Shown here: one piece after another, positions 1 to 8,797 of the stretch
Numbering within the stretch: the first letter of the stretch is position 1
Layout: each line of letters starts with the position of its first letter
Assembly: GCF_015767265.1 (NCBI RefSeq)
Contig: NZ_JADPIB010000001.1
Coordinates: 744,001-808,000 of the forward strand
Direction: 5' to 3'
DNA length: 64,000 nt
Source of the DNA: Aureivirga marina
Lineage (GTDB): Bacteria; Bacteroidota; Bacteroidia; Flavobacteriales; Flavobacteriaceae
Program-made: the position numbers and the translations under genes
The notes under the pieces: generated by a model
Databases searched by the model: none
Told to the model about the DNA's origin: nothing
What the model saw: the letters and a program-made list of their open reading frames with translations, nothing else

Positions 1-663
1 TAAAGACTCAGAAATCAAAGCATGCCCAATTGAAACTTCTAAAAGATTTGGAATTTCTTTTGCGAAAAAGTGAATATTTTCCAAATTTAAATCGTGTCCA
101 GCATTAATACCTAAACCAAATTCTGAAGCCAATTTTGCAGATTCTACATAAGGCAAAATTGCTTTTTCATTTCCTAAAGCATATTGACGAGCAAATTCTT
201 CTGTATAAAGCTCAATTCTGTCAGCTCCAGTTGTTGCAGCAGCTTCGATGAATTTTTCATTTGTATCAATAAAAATAGAAGTACGAATTCCATTATTTTT
301 AAATTCTGAAATTACTTCTTTTAAGAAATCTTGATTTTTTACTGTATCCCAACCTGCATCAGAAGTTAAATTATCAATTGCATCTGGAACTAAAGTAACT
401 TGTGTTGGTTTATTTTTTAAAACCAAATCCATAAATTTAGGAATTGGATTTCCTTCAATATTAAATTCCGTTGTGATAATCGGTTTTAAATCATAAACAT
501 CTTGGTAACGAATATGTCTTTCATCAGGTCTAGGGTGAACTGTGATTCCTTCTCCTCCAAATTCTTGAATATCGATAGCACTTTGTACAAGATTTGGCAT
601 ATTTCCACCTCTTGAATTACGAAGTGTCGCTATTTTGTTTATGTTAACACTTAATTTTGTCAT
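1..663 (-). CDS. pdxJ: Pyridoxine 5'-phosphate synthase PdxJ (C-terminus cut by window edge)
   Basis: PdxJ condenses 1-deoxy-D-xylulose 5-phosphate with 3-amino-2-oxopropyl phosphate to give pyridoxine 5'-phosphate, the ring-closing step of DXP-dependent vitamin B6 synthesis in the cytoplasm. Translating the minus strand from the ATG at 661-663 gives the family N-terminus LSVNINKIATLRNSRGG, then HPRPDERHIR (phosphate and substrate binding), TGADRIELYTEEFA and GINAGHDLN, in the usual TIM-barrel order. About 221 codons are visible and no stop is reached, so the last part lies outside the window. It is divergent from the CBS gene. The partner enzyme PdxA is encoded far away at 44688, so the pathway genes are not clustered here. 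Confidence 0.95.
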   Translation of the reverse strand, partial: MTKLSVNINKIATLRNSRGGNMPNLVQSAIDIQEFGGEGITVHPRPDERHIRYQDVYDLKPIITTEFNIEGNPIPKFMDLVLKNKPTQVTLVPDAIDNLTSDAGWDTVKNQDFLKEVISEFKNNGIRTSIFIDTNEKFIEAAATTGADRIELYTEEFARQYALGNEKAILPYVESAKLASEFGLGINAGHDLNLENIHFFAKEIPNLLEVSIGHALISESL

Positions 664-690
664 TATTTCGTAACTTGATTTTTGAAAGCA

Positions 691-698
691 CAAAGGTA
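691..698 (-). promoter_or_regulatory. -7 element of the pdxJ promoter
   Basis: Read on the minus strand this is TACCTTTG, a full match to the Bacteroidota -7 consensus TAnnTTTG. It lies 28 bases upstream of the pdxJ ATG, leaving a leader of about 20 bases. I see no clear TTG at -33. Confidence 0.55.
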
Positions 699-785
699 CA
701 GATATTGTGTTTTACTGAGAAACGTTTTAAAATAGTTTTAAGAAATGCTAAGGAGTAGACTTTATTTCAATTTATGATTAAAGTC

Positions 786-817
786 TTTGAATTGGTTCTT
801 AAAATATTTTATATTTC
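786..817 (+). promoter_or_regulatory. Putative promoter of the CBS-nadK operon
   Basis: TTTG at 786-789 and TATATTTC at 810-817 are spaced by 20 bases, which fits the Bacteroidota -33/-7 promoter (TTG, 17-23 bases, TAnnTTTG) with one mismatch in the last base. The CBS gene starts 39 bases further on. Confidence 0.4.
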
Positions 818-856
818 AACGGATTAAAGATTTTTTTCTTATAAAATAAAAATGGT

Positions 857-1516
857 ATGAGTATTTCAGATTACATAACTACAGATTTTCCTGCAATTTC
901 AGATGAAGCTACAATTCAAGATTTGATTTTTGCAATAGAAGGAACGAATTATACACATTATCCAATTACGAGACATGGAATATACCATGGTTGCATTCCT
1001 GTTAATGATATTTTATTAGAAAAGAATACTTCTAAGAAAATTAGAGAATTCGACCATTTAATTGTATCATTTTTTGCAGAAGAAAACACGAAAGTTGTCG
1101 ATTTGCTAAAAATGTATTCTACATATGATACAAATGTGATTCCTGTTGTAAATTCGCAGCGAGAATTTATTGGTAGTTTTGAAATTTTGGAAATAATTCA
1201 CTTATTAAATGAATTGCCATATTTTCAAGAAGAAGGAGATATTTTAGTTGTAGAAAAAAACATTAAAGATTTTAGTTTTAGTGAAATTTCTCAGATTGTA
1301 GAAACGAATAAAGGTAAAATTTTAGGAATGCTTGTTTCCAAAATTAAAGCTGAAAAAATTCAGGTTTCGATTCGACTTGTTTCTCATGATATCAATGAAA
1401 TTATTCAAACTTTTAGAAGGTATGAATATTTTTTAATTTCTAAACATGATGATGATTTACTTTTAGAAAGCTTGAGAGACCGATCGAATTATTTAAAAAA
1501 ATACCTAAACATTTAA
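857..1516 (+). CDS. CBS-domain protein
   Basis: A 219-residue cytoplasmic protein whose first 120 residues form a pair of CBS motifs, the Bateman module that usually senses adenine nucleotides. The second copy ends in the typical strand-helix pattern NVIPVVNSQREFIGSF. The last 90 residues form an alpha/beta region without a recognised enzyme motif; a regulatory ACT-like fold is possible but not shown. The stop codon is 4 bases before nadK, so the two are almost certainly co-transcribed. This CBS-nadK pairing is common in Flavobacteriaceae, which suggests, but does not prove, that it links nucleotide state to NAD kinase or envelope genes downstream. Confidence 0.8.
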   Translation: MSISDYITTDFPAISDEATIQDLIFAIEGTNYTHYPITRHGIYHGCIPVNDILLEKNTSKKIREFDHLIVSFFAEENTKVVDLLKMYSTYDTNVIPVVNSQREFIGSFEILEIIHLLNELPYFQEEGDILVVEKNIKDFSFSEISQIVETNKGKILGMLVSKIKAEKIQVSIRLVSHDINEIIQTFRRYEYFLISKHDDDLLLESLRDRSNYLKKYLNI

Positions 1517-1520
1517 GAAA

Positions 1521-2405
1521 ATGAAAGTAGCCATTTATGGTCAAAAATATAAAGACGAAACAAAACCTTATATAAGTAAACTTTTAAAACATTTTAAGAA
1601 AAGAGGCGTAAAAGTTATTTTTGAATTCCATTTTTATTATGAATTAAAAAAACATTTGCAAGAAGAAGAGTGCTTTGATACTTTTTTAAATTATGATGAT
1701 TTACCATCGGATACTGATTTTTTTATAACTATTGGTGGTGATGGGACGATTTTAAGAGCAATCACTTATGTTCGAAATTCAGACATACCTATTATAGGTA
1801 TAAATACGGGACGACTTGGTTTTTTGTCGACAATTCAAAAAGACGAAATAAAAAATGCTATTGATCAATTATTGAGTAATGAATATAAAATCATCGAACG
1901 TTCTGTTTTAAGTTTAAAATTAATTCCTGAAGTTTTAGATTCAGAAGATTTTCAATATGCAATTAATGAAATAACGGTAAGTAGAAAAAATACGACTTCG
2001 ATGATTACTGTAAATACTTATTTAGATGACGAATATTTAACTTCTTATTGGGCAGACGGATTAATTATTGCAACTCCGACAGGTTCTACAAGTTATTCGA
2101 TGAGTTGTGGTGGACCGATTTTAATGCCACAAGCAAAAAATATTGTTTTAACACCAATTGCACCACACAATTTAAATACAAGACCTTTAATTATTCCAAA
2201 TGATACAAAAATAAAATTGACAGTAAATGGACATGAGAATTTATTCTTAATTTCTTTGGATTCAAGAGTGACTACAATTAACAATCAAACAGAGATTTAC
2301 ATAGAAAAAGCGCCGTTTACCATCAAAACAATTGAAATGGAAGGACAATCATTTTTCAAAACATTACGTAGCAAATTACTTTGGGGAGAAGATACTAGAA
2401 ATTAG
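1521..2405 (+). CDS. nadK: NAD kinase
   Basis: Phosphorylates NAD to NADP with ATP; cytoplasmic and essential in most bacteria. The diagnostic GGDG motif is at residues 72-75 (TIGGDGTILRA), the NE pair of the substrate site is at 149-150 (YAINEITVSR), and the glycine-rich loop ATPTGSTSYS is at 184-193. The 294-residue length is normal for the family. It follows the CBS gene by 4 bases. Other NAD genes in the window are nadD (10791), nadB (50393) and nadA (51974). Confidence 0.95.
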   Translation: MKVAIYGQKYKDETKPYISKLLKHFKKRGVKVIFEFHFYYELKKHLQEEECFDTFLNYDDLPSDTDFFITIGGDGTILRAITYVRNSDIPIIGINTGRLGFLSTIQKDEIKNAIDQLLSNEYKIIERSVLSLKLIPEVLDSEDFQYAINEITVSRKNTTSMITVNTYLDDEYLTSYWADGLIIATPTGSTSYSMSCGGPILMPQAKNIVLTPIAPHNLNTRPLIIPNDTKIKLTVNGHENLFLISLDSRVTTINNQTEIYIEKAPFTIKTIEMEGQSFFKTLRSKLLWGEDTRN

Positions 2406-2499
2406 TAGATATATTCGAATTTAACTGTATCTTTACGAACTTTCACAATAAATTATAATAAATATAGTTTATCAAAAAAGAAACAAGAGTGTACCTAAA

Positions 2500-2523
2500 G
2501 CAAATATAAATAATTATATTTGC
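2500..2523 (+). promoter_or_regulatory. Palindrome over the -7 element upstream of porG
   Basis: Two perfect 10-base arms, GCAAATATAA and TTATATTTGC, are separated by 4 bases. The right arm contains TATATTTG (2515-2522), a full match to the TAnnTTTG -7 element, 16 bases before the porG ATG. A repressor bound to the palindrome would cover the promoter of the porG-uppS-bamA-ompH block. High AT content makes palindromes commoner, so the operator reading is an inference. Confidence 0.5.
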
Positions 2524-2538
2524 AAGCTATTTTTAGAC

Positions 2539-3219
2539 ATGAAGAGAAAAATTTTATTTTACGTATTACTTTGTATTACAACCGTTTCATTCGGACAAAT
2601 CCATGAAGCAGGTATCATTTTGGGTGGTAGTAACTATATCGGAGATATAGGAAGTGAAAACTATATAAAACCTAACAAATTAGCATTTGGAGGTATTTAT
2701 AAGTATAATTTAAATCCGAGAATTGCTCTACGAGGAACTTTTACCTATTTCAATATTGGAGATAGTGATAAAAATTCTTCGAATAAAATTAGAGAAGAGC
2801 GAGGATATTCCTTTTCAAATTCTATTAAAGAAGTTGCTTTCGGTGTAGAGTTCAACTTTTTTGAATTTGATATGTCTTCAAGATATGATGATTATTCGCC
2901 ATACTTAGTAGTTGCTCTTGGAGTCTTTAATTATAAAAATGTAGAATCACAAAGAGCGGATGGTTCTTTTGAATATGGTTCGAATACATCGATTACTTTA
3001 CCATTTGGTTTTGGATATAAAACTAGATTGTATGACAAAATAGCCGTTAATTTTGAGTTATCTGCACGATATACTTTAGTTGACGATTTAGATTATAATA
3101 GAGAAGATATAGCTGATTTAAATTTCGGAAATCCAGATACGAATGACTGGTATATTTTTACAGGAGTTTCTGTAGTTTATACTTTTGGAAGACCAGCTTG
3201 TTATTCATCTAGAAGATAA
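2539..3219 (+). CDS. porG: PorG-like outer-membrane protein (DUF6089) of the type IX secretion system
   Basis: A 226-residue protein with a signal peptide (about residues 1-19, ending ...VSFGQ) followed by alternating hydrophobic strands ending in an aromatic C-terminal strand (VYTFG), as in small outer-membrane beta-barrels. DUF6089 proteins include PorG, which helps anchor the PorK/PorN rings of the type IX secretion system to the outer membrane. Position supports the call: in Porphyromonas gingivalis porG also lies directly before the uppS and bamA homologues and the ompH pair. The stop is 8 bases before uppS. The function is inferred from family and synteny; a general DUF6089 barrel is the alternative. 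Confidence 0.7.
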   Translation: MKRKILFYVLLCITTVSFGQIHEAGIILGGSNYIGDIGSENYIKPNKLAFGGIYKYNLNPRIALRGTFTYFNIGDSDKNSSNKIREERGYSFSNSIKEVAFGVEFNFFEFDMSSRYDDYSPYLVVALGVFNYKNVESQRADGSFEYGSNTSITLPFGFGYKTRLYDKIAVNFELSARYTLVDDLDYNREDIADLNFGNPDTNDWYIFTGVSVVYTFGRPACYSSRR

Positions 3220-3227
3220 AAATATTT

Positions 3228-3983
3228 ATGAGCTTGATAGAACAAATTGATAAGGACAGAGTACCTGAGCACGTAGCTGTAATCATGGACGGAAATGGTA
3301 GATGGGCAAAACAAAAAAGTATGCCTAGAGTTTTCGGACATAAAAATGGTGTAAAAGCGGTAAGGAGTACAATTGAGACAGCAGGAGAAATTGGTGTAAA
3401 AGCTCTAACACTATATGCTTTTTCTACAGAAAATTGGAATAGACCAAAATTAGAAGTAAAGACTTTGATGAGTCTTTTAGTATCTTCACTTAAAAATGAA
3501 GTGAAAAATTTACAGAAAAATAATGTAAAGCTTCAAGCAATTGGAAACTTAAATCTACTTCCTGAAAAAGCACGAAAAGAATTGAATGAAGTTATTAATT
3601 TAACTAGTAATAATTCTGGAATTATTTTAACTTTAGCTTTGAGTTACGGAGCAAGAGAAGAATTGACACAAGCATTTCAAAAAATATCTCAAAAAATTGT
3701 TAATAAAGAGTTAATGCCAGAAGAAATTACAGAAAAAGTTATAAATAATCATTTATATACATTTACTTTGCCAGATGTAGATCTTCTGATTAGAACCAGT
3801 GGAGAACAGCGTATTAGTAATTTTTTACTATGGCAAATAGCTTATTCTGAGTTATATTTTACAGATGTTCTTTGGCCTGACTTTGGAAAAGAAGATTTTT
3901 TAAAAGCAATTTTAAACTATCAAAATAGAGAACGACGCTTTGGGAAAACCAGCGAACAAATAGAAAAGATCGACAATGAGTAA
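3228..3983 (+). CDS. uppS: Undecaprenyl diphosphate synthase (cis-prenyltransferase)
   Basis: Adds isopentenyl units in cis to farnesyl diphosphate to give the C55 lipid carrier used for peptidoglycan and O-antigen assembly. The signature MDGNGRWAK carries the catalytic Asp21, and LTLYAFSTENWNRP and the C-terminal diphosphate-binding LLIRTSGEQRISNF with SELYF are both present. At 251 residues it has the usual length. Its last 8 bases overlap the bamA start (ATGAGTAA), indicating coupled translation with outer-membrane biogenesis genes. Confidence 0.95.
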   Translation: MSLIEQIDKDRVPEHVAVIMDGNGRWAKQKSMPRVFGHKNGVKAVRSTIETAGEIGVKALTLYAFSTENWNRPKLEVKTLMSLLVSSLKNEVKNLQKNNVKLQAIGNLNLLPEKARKELNEVINLTSNNSGIILTLALSYGAREELTQAFQKISQKIVNKELMPEEITEKVINNHLYTFTLPDVDLLIRTSGEQRISNFLLWQIAYSELYFTDVLWPDFGKEDFLKAILNYQNRERRFGKTSEQIEKIDNE

Positions 3984-6492
3984 ATTAAGATTATCATTAT
4001 TACTGTTATCAATTATCCTTGGAAGCAGCAATATTGTTGCACAAGAAACAAATAATTCTAAAACAGACACTACTGAAACGTCTTCAAGTTATAAAAAAGG
4101 AGAAATCTATACATTAGGGGGTATAAGAGTTGTTGGTCTTCAAAAATTTAGTGAAGAGAGTATTCGTATCTATACAGGTTTAACAATCGGGCAAGAAATT
4201 AAAATTCCTGGTGATAAACTTACAAGTGCGATTAAAAGACTTTATGAAACAAAAAAGTTTAGTACAGTTGATGTTTATATTGATAAGATAGATGGAAATT
4301 CTATTTATCTTTTATTTGAAGTTACAGAATTACCTGAATTAAATGATGTAACTATCAAAGGAATTCGTAAAGGAAAAGCCAAAGACCTTAAAAAAGATGC
4401 AAATCTTGATAAAGGTGAAATGGTTACTGAAAACCTTTTAATTACAACAAAAAACTACTTTAAAAAACAGTATGTTGATAAAGGTTTCTTAAATACAAAA
4501 GTAAATATTGACACTAGAAAAGATTCTTCAAGCGCAAATAGTGTTGATATGTTAATTCACCTTGACAAAGGAAAAAAAGTTAAGGTAAGAAGTATTAAAA
4601 TTCATGGAAATAAAGCTTTCTCTAATGGAAAAATTAGAGGAGCGATGAAAAATACAAAAAGAGCTGTAATCGGTAGATTCTGGAAAACTTCTAAATTTAT
4701 CGAAGAAAAGTTCAAAGAAGATTTAAATAGTATTGTAGAAGCTTATAGTGAGCTTGGATATCGTGATGCACGAGTTCTTGATTATAAAATAAATAAAGTA
4801 AAAGACAATCGTTTAGATATTGAAATTACTGTTGAAGAAGGAAAACAATATTATTTTGGTGACATCCGATTCGTTGGAAATAGCCACTACAAAACTGATT
4901 ATTTACACCGTTATTTAGGAATTGAAGAAGGAGAAATTTATAATGGAAAAATCTTAAAAGAAAGAGTAAAAGGTGACGGAACACCAAACTCAGAAGATTT
5001 AACAACATTATACTTAGATTCTGGTTTCTTATTTTCAAGAATTACACCTATTGAAACTGGTGTAGAAAATGATTCTATCAATATTGAAATTCGTATTTAT
5101 GAAGATAAACAAGCGACAATTACAGGTGTTTCTGTAGTTGGAAATGATAGAACAAATGATCATGTTATCTATAGAGAATTAAGAACAAAACCTGGACAAT
5201 TATTTAGTAAAACAAATATTATTCGTTCGATTAGAGAAATTAGTCAACTAGGTTTCTTCGATCCTGAAGCAATTGTTCCTGATGTAAAACCAAACTTCCA
5301 AGAAAAAACAGTAGATATCGAATATTCTGTTGCTGAAAAAGGTTCAAGTCAAATTGAATTACAAGGAGGATATGGTGGAAATGCATTTATTGGAACATTA
5401 GGATTATCTTTCAATAACTTCTCTTTAAGAAATATCTTTAACTTAAAAGAATATAAACCTCTTCCAATGGGAGACGGACAAAAATTATCTTTAAGATTAC
5501 AAGGAAGTAAATTCTATACTACATATAGTTTCTCATTTACAGAACCTTGGATCGGTGGAAAAAGACCTAAATCACTTTCATTCTCTGTTTATTCATCTAG
5601 ACAATATGGATATAGTGGATTTAATAGTGTAGACAGAAGTCAAAGATTACAAATTTTAGGAACTTCAGTTGGAATTGCACAAAGATTAAAATGGCCAGAT
5701 GATTATTTCTCATTATCTCAAACTTTAAGTTACCAGAGATATGATTTCAGAAACTATTTCATTTCATCATTACAATTTGATAATGGAATTTCAAACAACT
5801 TATCTTACCAAATAAGTTTATCAAGAAATTCTTCTGGACCTAATCCTATTTTCCCACAAACTGGTTCTGAATTCTCAGTAACTGCTAAAGCAACATTACC
5901 ATACTCTTTATTTTCTAAAGGAAGAGATTATGAAAATGAAGCTCCTGAGGAAAAATATAAATGGTTAGAATATTATAAAATTAGTTTCAAAGGAAAATGG
6001 TATACGCCATTAATCGGAAAATCTGTTTTATTCTTAAATACAGAATTTGGATTCCTTGGTCATTATAACTCAGAAATTGGTGACTCTCCTTTCGAAAGAT
6101 ATTATGTTGGAGGTGATGGTTTAGCAAACTTCCAATTAGATGGTAGAGAAACAATCGGATTAAGAGGTTATGAAAATAATGCATTGTCATCAGCTACTGG
6201 AGGAACTATTTATAATAAATTCTCTTTAGAAGCTAGATATCCTATTACATTAGGACAAGCTGCATCGATTTATGCACTTGGATTTATGGAGGCAGGTAAC
6301 TCTTATAACGGATTCGATAATTACGATCCATTTGAGTTAAAACGTTCTGCTGGTTTAGGATTAAGAGTATTTATGCCTCAGTTCGGATTATTAGGAATTG
6401 ACTTCGGTTATGGATTTGATCCTGCTGATGCAACAATCAATCCTACGAAGTCTGGATGGCAAACTCATTTCATCTTCGGACAACAATTTTAA
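3976..6492 (+). CDS. bamA: BamA/Omp85 outer-membrane protein assembly factor
   Basis: Core of the BAM machine that folds beta-barrels into the outer membrane. A signal peptide (about 1-22, ...NIVAQ) is followed by a short Ser/Thr-rich linker, roughly five POTRA repeats between residues 45 and 440 (repeated patterns of the type FSxxKIxxxL..LYxxxGF), and a 16-strand barrel region to the C-terminus. The conserved loop-6 motif is seen as GLRGYE near residue 730 and the last strand ends with an aromatic residue (FIFGQQF). The 838-residue length fits Bacteroidota BamA. It overlaps uppS by 8 bases and precedes two Skp-like chaperones. Confidence 0.93.
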   Translation: MSKLRLSLLLLSIILGSSNIVAQETNNSKTDTTETSSSYKKGEIYTLGGIRVVGLQKFSEESIRIYTGLTIGQEIKIPGDKLTSAIKRLYETKKFSTVDVYIDKIDGNSIYLLFEVTELPELNDVTIKGIRKGKAKDLKKDANLDKGEMVTENLLITTKNYFKKQYVDKGFLNTKVNIDTRKDSSSANSVDMLIHLDKGKKVKVRSIKIHGNKAFSNGKIRGAMKNTKRAVIGRFWKTSKFIEEKFKEDLNSIVEAYSELGYRDARVLDYKINKVKDNRLDIEITVEEGKQYYFGDIRFVGNSHYKTDYLHRYLGIEEGEIYNGKILKERVKGDGTPNSEDLTTLYLDSGFLFSRITPIETGVENDSINIEIRIYEDKQATITGVSVVGNDRTNDHVIYRELRTKPGQLFSKTNIIRSIREISQLGFFDPEAIVPDVKPNFQEKTVDIEYSVAEKGSSQIELQGGYGGNAFIGTLGLSFNNFSLRNIFNLKEYKPLPMGDGQKLSLRLQGSKFYTTYSFSFTEPWIGGKRPKSLSFSVYSSRQYGYSGFNSVDRSQRLQILGTSVGIAQRLKWPDDYFSLSQTLSYQRYDFRNYFISSLQFDNGISNNLSYQISLSRNSSGPNPIFPQTGSEFSVTAKATLPYSLFSKGRDYENEAPEEKYKWLEYYKISFKGKWYTPLIGKSVLFLNTEFGFLGHYNSEIGDSPFERYYVGGDGLANFQLDGRETIGLRGYENNALSSATGGTIYNKFSLEARYPITLGQAASIYALGFMEAGNSYNGFDNYDPFELKRSAGLGLRVFMPQFGLLGIDFGYGFDPADATINPTKSGWQTHFIFGQQF

Positions 6493-6530
6493 TTTTTTTA
6501 AGTTATAATTCTAAGTTTAATTCCAAAATA

Positions 6531-6546
6531 TGGCACGATATTTTCT
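6531..6546 (+). promoter_or_regulatory. Sigma-54-like -24/-12 sequence before ompH
   Basis: TGGCACG at 6531-6537, then 4 bases, then TTTCT at 6542-6546, matches the sigma-54 consensus TGGCACG-N4-TTGCW except that the G of the -12 GC is T. rpoN itself is at 60801. A start about 12 bases downstream would leave only around 5 bases before the ATG at 6562, which weakens the case. Confidence 0.25.
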
Positions 6547-6561
6547 AAAATTTCATTTGTT

Positions 6562-7401
6562 ATGATCAAAAAAGTTCTTTTAACCTTTATAATCGTTATA
6601 TCTAGTACTGTTGTTTTTGCTCAAAAACCTCAGAAAATAGCTTACATTGACATGGAATATATTTTGCAAAATGTTCCTGAATATACAAAAGCACAAGGTC
6701 AGCTAGATGAAAAAATTCAAAGTTGGAGACAGAAATTAGAAAAGAAAAATGAAGAAATTTCTGTAATGAAAACTGAATTGAATAATGAAAGAGCATTGTT
6801 AACAGAAGATTTAATTGAAGAAAGGGAAGAAGATATCCAAATCTTACTTGAAGAATACAAGAAGATGGAGAATGACTATTTTGGTCCTGAAGGAGATTTA
6901 TTTCTTTTAAGAAGACAGTTGGTAAAACCTATTCAAGATTTAATTTTTAATTCTGTACAGGAAATTGCCAAAAGAAAAAAATACGATATTGTATTTGATA
7001 ATTCTCAAGATTTAATCATGCTTTATACAAACAAAAAGTATGATATTAGCGAGCTTGTAATTCAAAGTATTTCTAGAAATAAAAAGAAGAAAGCTGTTGA
7101 AGATAAAAGAAATGCTATAAAAGCAAAACAAGCAAAAGCTAAGAGTAATGGTGGACTTTCTCCTGAAGCTGCTGCAAAAGCACAAGCGAGAGAAGATGCT
7201 AAAAAGAAAAGACAAGAAGAATTACAAGAACGTATTCGTAAGCAAAAAGAAGCACGTGAGAAAAAACGTGAAGAAATGAAAAAAGCAATCGAAGCTAAAA
7301 AGCAAGCTAGATTGAAGAAACAAGAAGAATTAAGAAAGAAACGCGAAGAAGCTCAAAAAGCTCGTGAAGAACAAGCGAAGCAAGCAAATGACGATAAATA
7401 A
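6562..7401 (+). CDS. OmpH/Skp family periplasmic chaperone with long charged C-terminal helix
   Basis: Skp-type chaperones bind unfolded outer-membrane proteins in the periplasm and hand them to BAM. A signal peptide (1-20, ...STVVFAQ) is followed by the OmpH start KIAYIDMEYIL, a coiled-coil arm (about 40-105) and the return strand KYDIVFDNSQDLIMLY. Ordinary members end near residue 170; this one continues for about 100 residues of almost pure Lys/Arg/Glu/Ala helix (172-279), like a single charged alpha-helix. It lies between bamA and a second, normal-length ompH. The role of the tail is unknown; it could extend reach toward peptidoglycan or BAM. Confidence 0.88.
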   Translation: MIKKVLLTFIIVISSTVVFAQKPQKIAYIDMEYILQNVPEYTKAQGQLDEKIQSWRQKLEKKNEEISVMKTELNNERALLTEDLIEEREEDIQILLEEYKKMENDYFGPEGDLFLLRRQLVKPIQDLIFNSVQEIAKRKKYDIVFDNSQDLIMLYTNKKYDISELVIQSISRNKKKKAVEDKRNAIKAKQAKAKSNGGLSPEAAAKAQAREDAKKKRQEELQERIRKQKEAREKKREEMKKAIEAKKQARLKKQEELRKKREEAQKAREEQAKQANDDK

Positions 7402-7432
7402 ATTTGAATATTAAATTAATACTAAATATACA

Positions 7433-7936
7433 ATGAAACAATTTAAATCTTTTTTAATAGTTGCTTTACTAACTTTTGGTTTTGGTTTAACGGCTCAAGC
7501 ACAGAAGCTAGCTTACATCAATTATGATAAAATTTTAGCGGAATTACCTGAGACTAAAACTATGACTTCTCAGTTAGAGCAATTAAGTAAATCTTATCAA
7601 GATGAGTTAGAACAAAAAGGAAAAGCTTTAGAAGCTAAAGTAAAAAAATACGAAGCTGAAGCTGTAAGTAAAACAGATTCTGAGAATCAAGCAAGAGCTA
7701 TTGAAGTTCAAAACGAACAAAGAGGATTACAAGAAGCTGTTTTAGCTGCTGAAAAAGATATTGCTGAAAGACGTAATGCTTTATTAAAACCAATTATCGA
7801 GAAGGTAAACCAAGCAATCAAAGACGTTGCAAAAGAAAAAGGAATTGAGTTCGTATTAGAGCAAACAGCTTTACACTATGCTGGAGGTGAAGATATTTCT
7901 AGTTCAGTTGTTGCAAAATACAACCAAATAAAATAA
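7433..7936 (+). CDS. OmpH/Skp family periplasmic chaperone
   Basis: A 167-residue protein with a signal peptide (1-23, ...GLTAQAQ), the family opening KLAYINYDKILAELP, a central coiled coil rich in Glu, Lys and Gln (about 45-120) and the closing segment GIEFVLEQTALHYAGGEDIS. It has the normal length of the Skp family, without the charged tail of its upstream paralogue, 31 bases away. It is the last gene before a strong terminator, so the transcript starting at or before bamA probably ends here. Confidence 0.9.
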   Translation: MKQFKSFLIVALLTFGFGLTAQAQKLAYINYDKILAELPETKTMTSQLEQLSKSYQDELEQKGKALEAKVKKYEAEAVSKTDSENQARAIEVQNEQRGLQEAVLAAEKDIAERRNALLKPIIEKVNQAIKDVAKEKGIEFVLEQTALHYAGGEDISSSVVAKYNQIK

Positions 7937-7960
7937 GAAAACAATTTATTTTATATATTT

Positions 7961-7990
7961 AAACTCGCTTTTTATAAGCGAGTTTTTTTA
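7961..7990 (+). terminator. Intrinsic terminator after the ompH pair
   Basis: AACTCGCTT and AAGCGAGTT form a 9-base-pair stem with a 5-base loop, followed by TTTTTT. It lies between ompH and murI, and ends 13 bases before the murI ATG. Confidence 0.8.
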
Positions 7991-8002
7991 TTGTTGTAAT
8001 TT

Positions 8003-8797
8003 ATGAATAAGACTATAAATCCGATTGGTATTTTTGATTCTGGTGTTGGTGGAACAACTATTTGGCGAGATGTAAATAATTTACTTCCGTTAGAAAATAC
8101 GATATATTTAGCAGATAATAAGAATGCACCTTATGGTAGAAAATCTATTGATGAAATCATTGAGCGTAGTATTATTAATACTGAATTTTTATTACAACAA
8201 AATGTAAAATTAATCATCGTTGCTTGTAATACTGCAACAACAAATGTAATTCAAGTTTTACGAGAAAAATATTCGATCCCTTTTATTGGAATTGAACCTG
8301 CAATTAAACCTGTTTTGATTAATACAAAAAGTAAACATGTTGGTATTTTGGCAACAGAAAGTACTTTAAAAAGTGAAATGTATTTAAACACTTCTTCTAA
8401 ATACAATCAAAATATTGAAATTCATGCACAAGCTGGAAATGGTTTAGTTCAATTAATTGAACAAGGAAAAATTGACTCGGATGAAATGCAATTATTATTG
8501 GAAAATTACTTAGGAAAAATCACAGAATTCCCAGTGGATTATCTTGTTTTAGGTTGTACACATTATCCTTATTTAAAGAATAAAATTCAAGAAATTATTG
8601 GTAATTCAATTAAGATTATTGATTCTGGAAAAGCCGTTGCAAAGCAAACTTTTAATATTTTAAATCAAGAATCATTATTAAACCAAAATACAACAGAAAA
8701 AAAATACCATCATTTTTATTCCAATCAAAATATAGATACATTGGAAAATCTTTTAAAGGATATTTCAAATAAAAATATTGCGCTTAAAGCTTTTTAA
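8003..8797 (+). CDS. murI: Glutamate racemase
   Basis: Converts L- to D-glutamate for the peptidoglycan stem peptide. The substrate loop IGIFDSGVGG is at residues 8-17 with Asp12 and Ser13, and the two catalytic cysteines are in VACNTATTNV (Cys75) and LGCTHYPYL (Cys185). The 264-residue length is typical. It lies just behind the ompH terminator and must have its own promoter or depend on read-through. Its last 14 bases overlap the 3' end of a convergent hypothetical gene. Confidence 0.95.
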   Translation: MNKTINPIGIFDSGVGGTTIWRDVNNLLPLENTIYLADNKNAPYGRKSIDEIIERSIINTEFLLQQNVKLIIVACNTATTNVIQVLREKYSIPFIGIEPAIKPVLINTKSKHVGILATESTLKSEMYLNTSSKYNQNIEIHAQAGNGLVQLIEQGKIDSDEMQLLLENYLGKITEFPVDYLVLGCTHYPYLKNKIQEIIGNSIKIIDSGKAVAKQTFNILNQESLLNQNTTEKKYHHFYSNQNIDTLENLLKDISNKNIALKAF

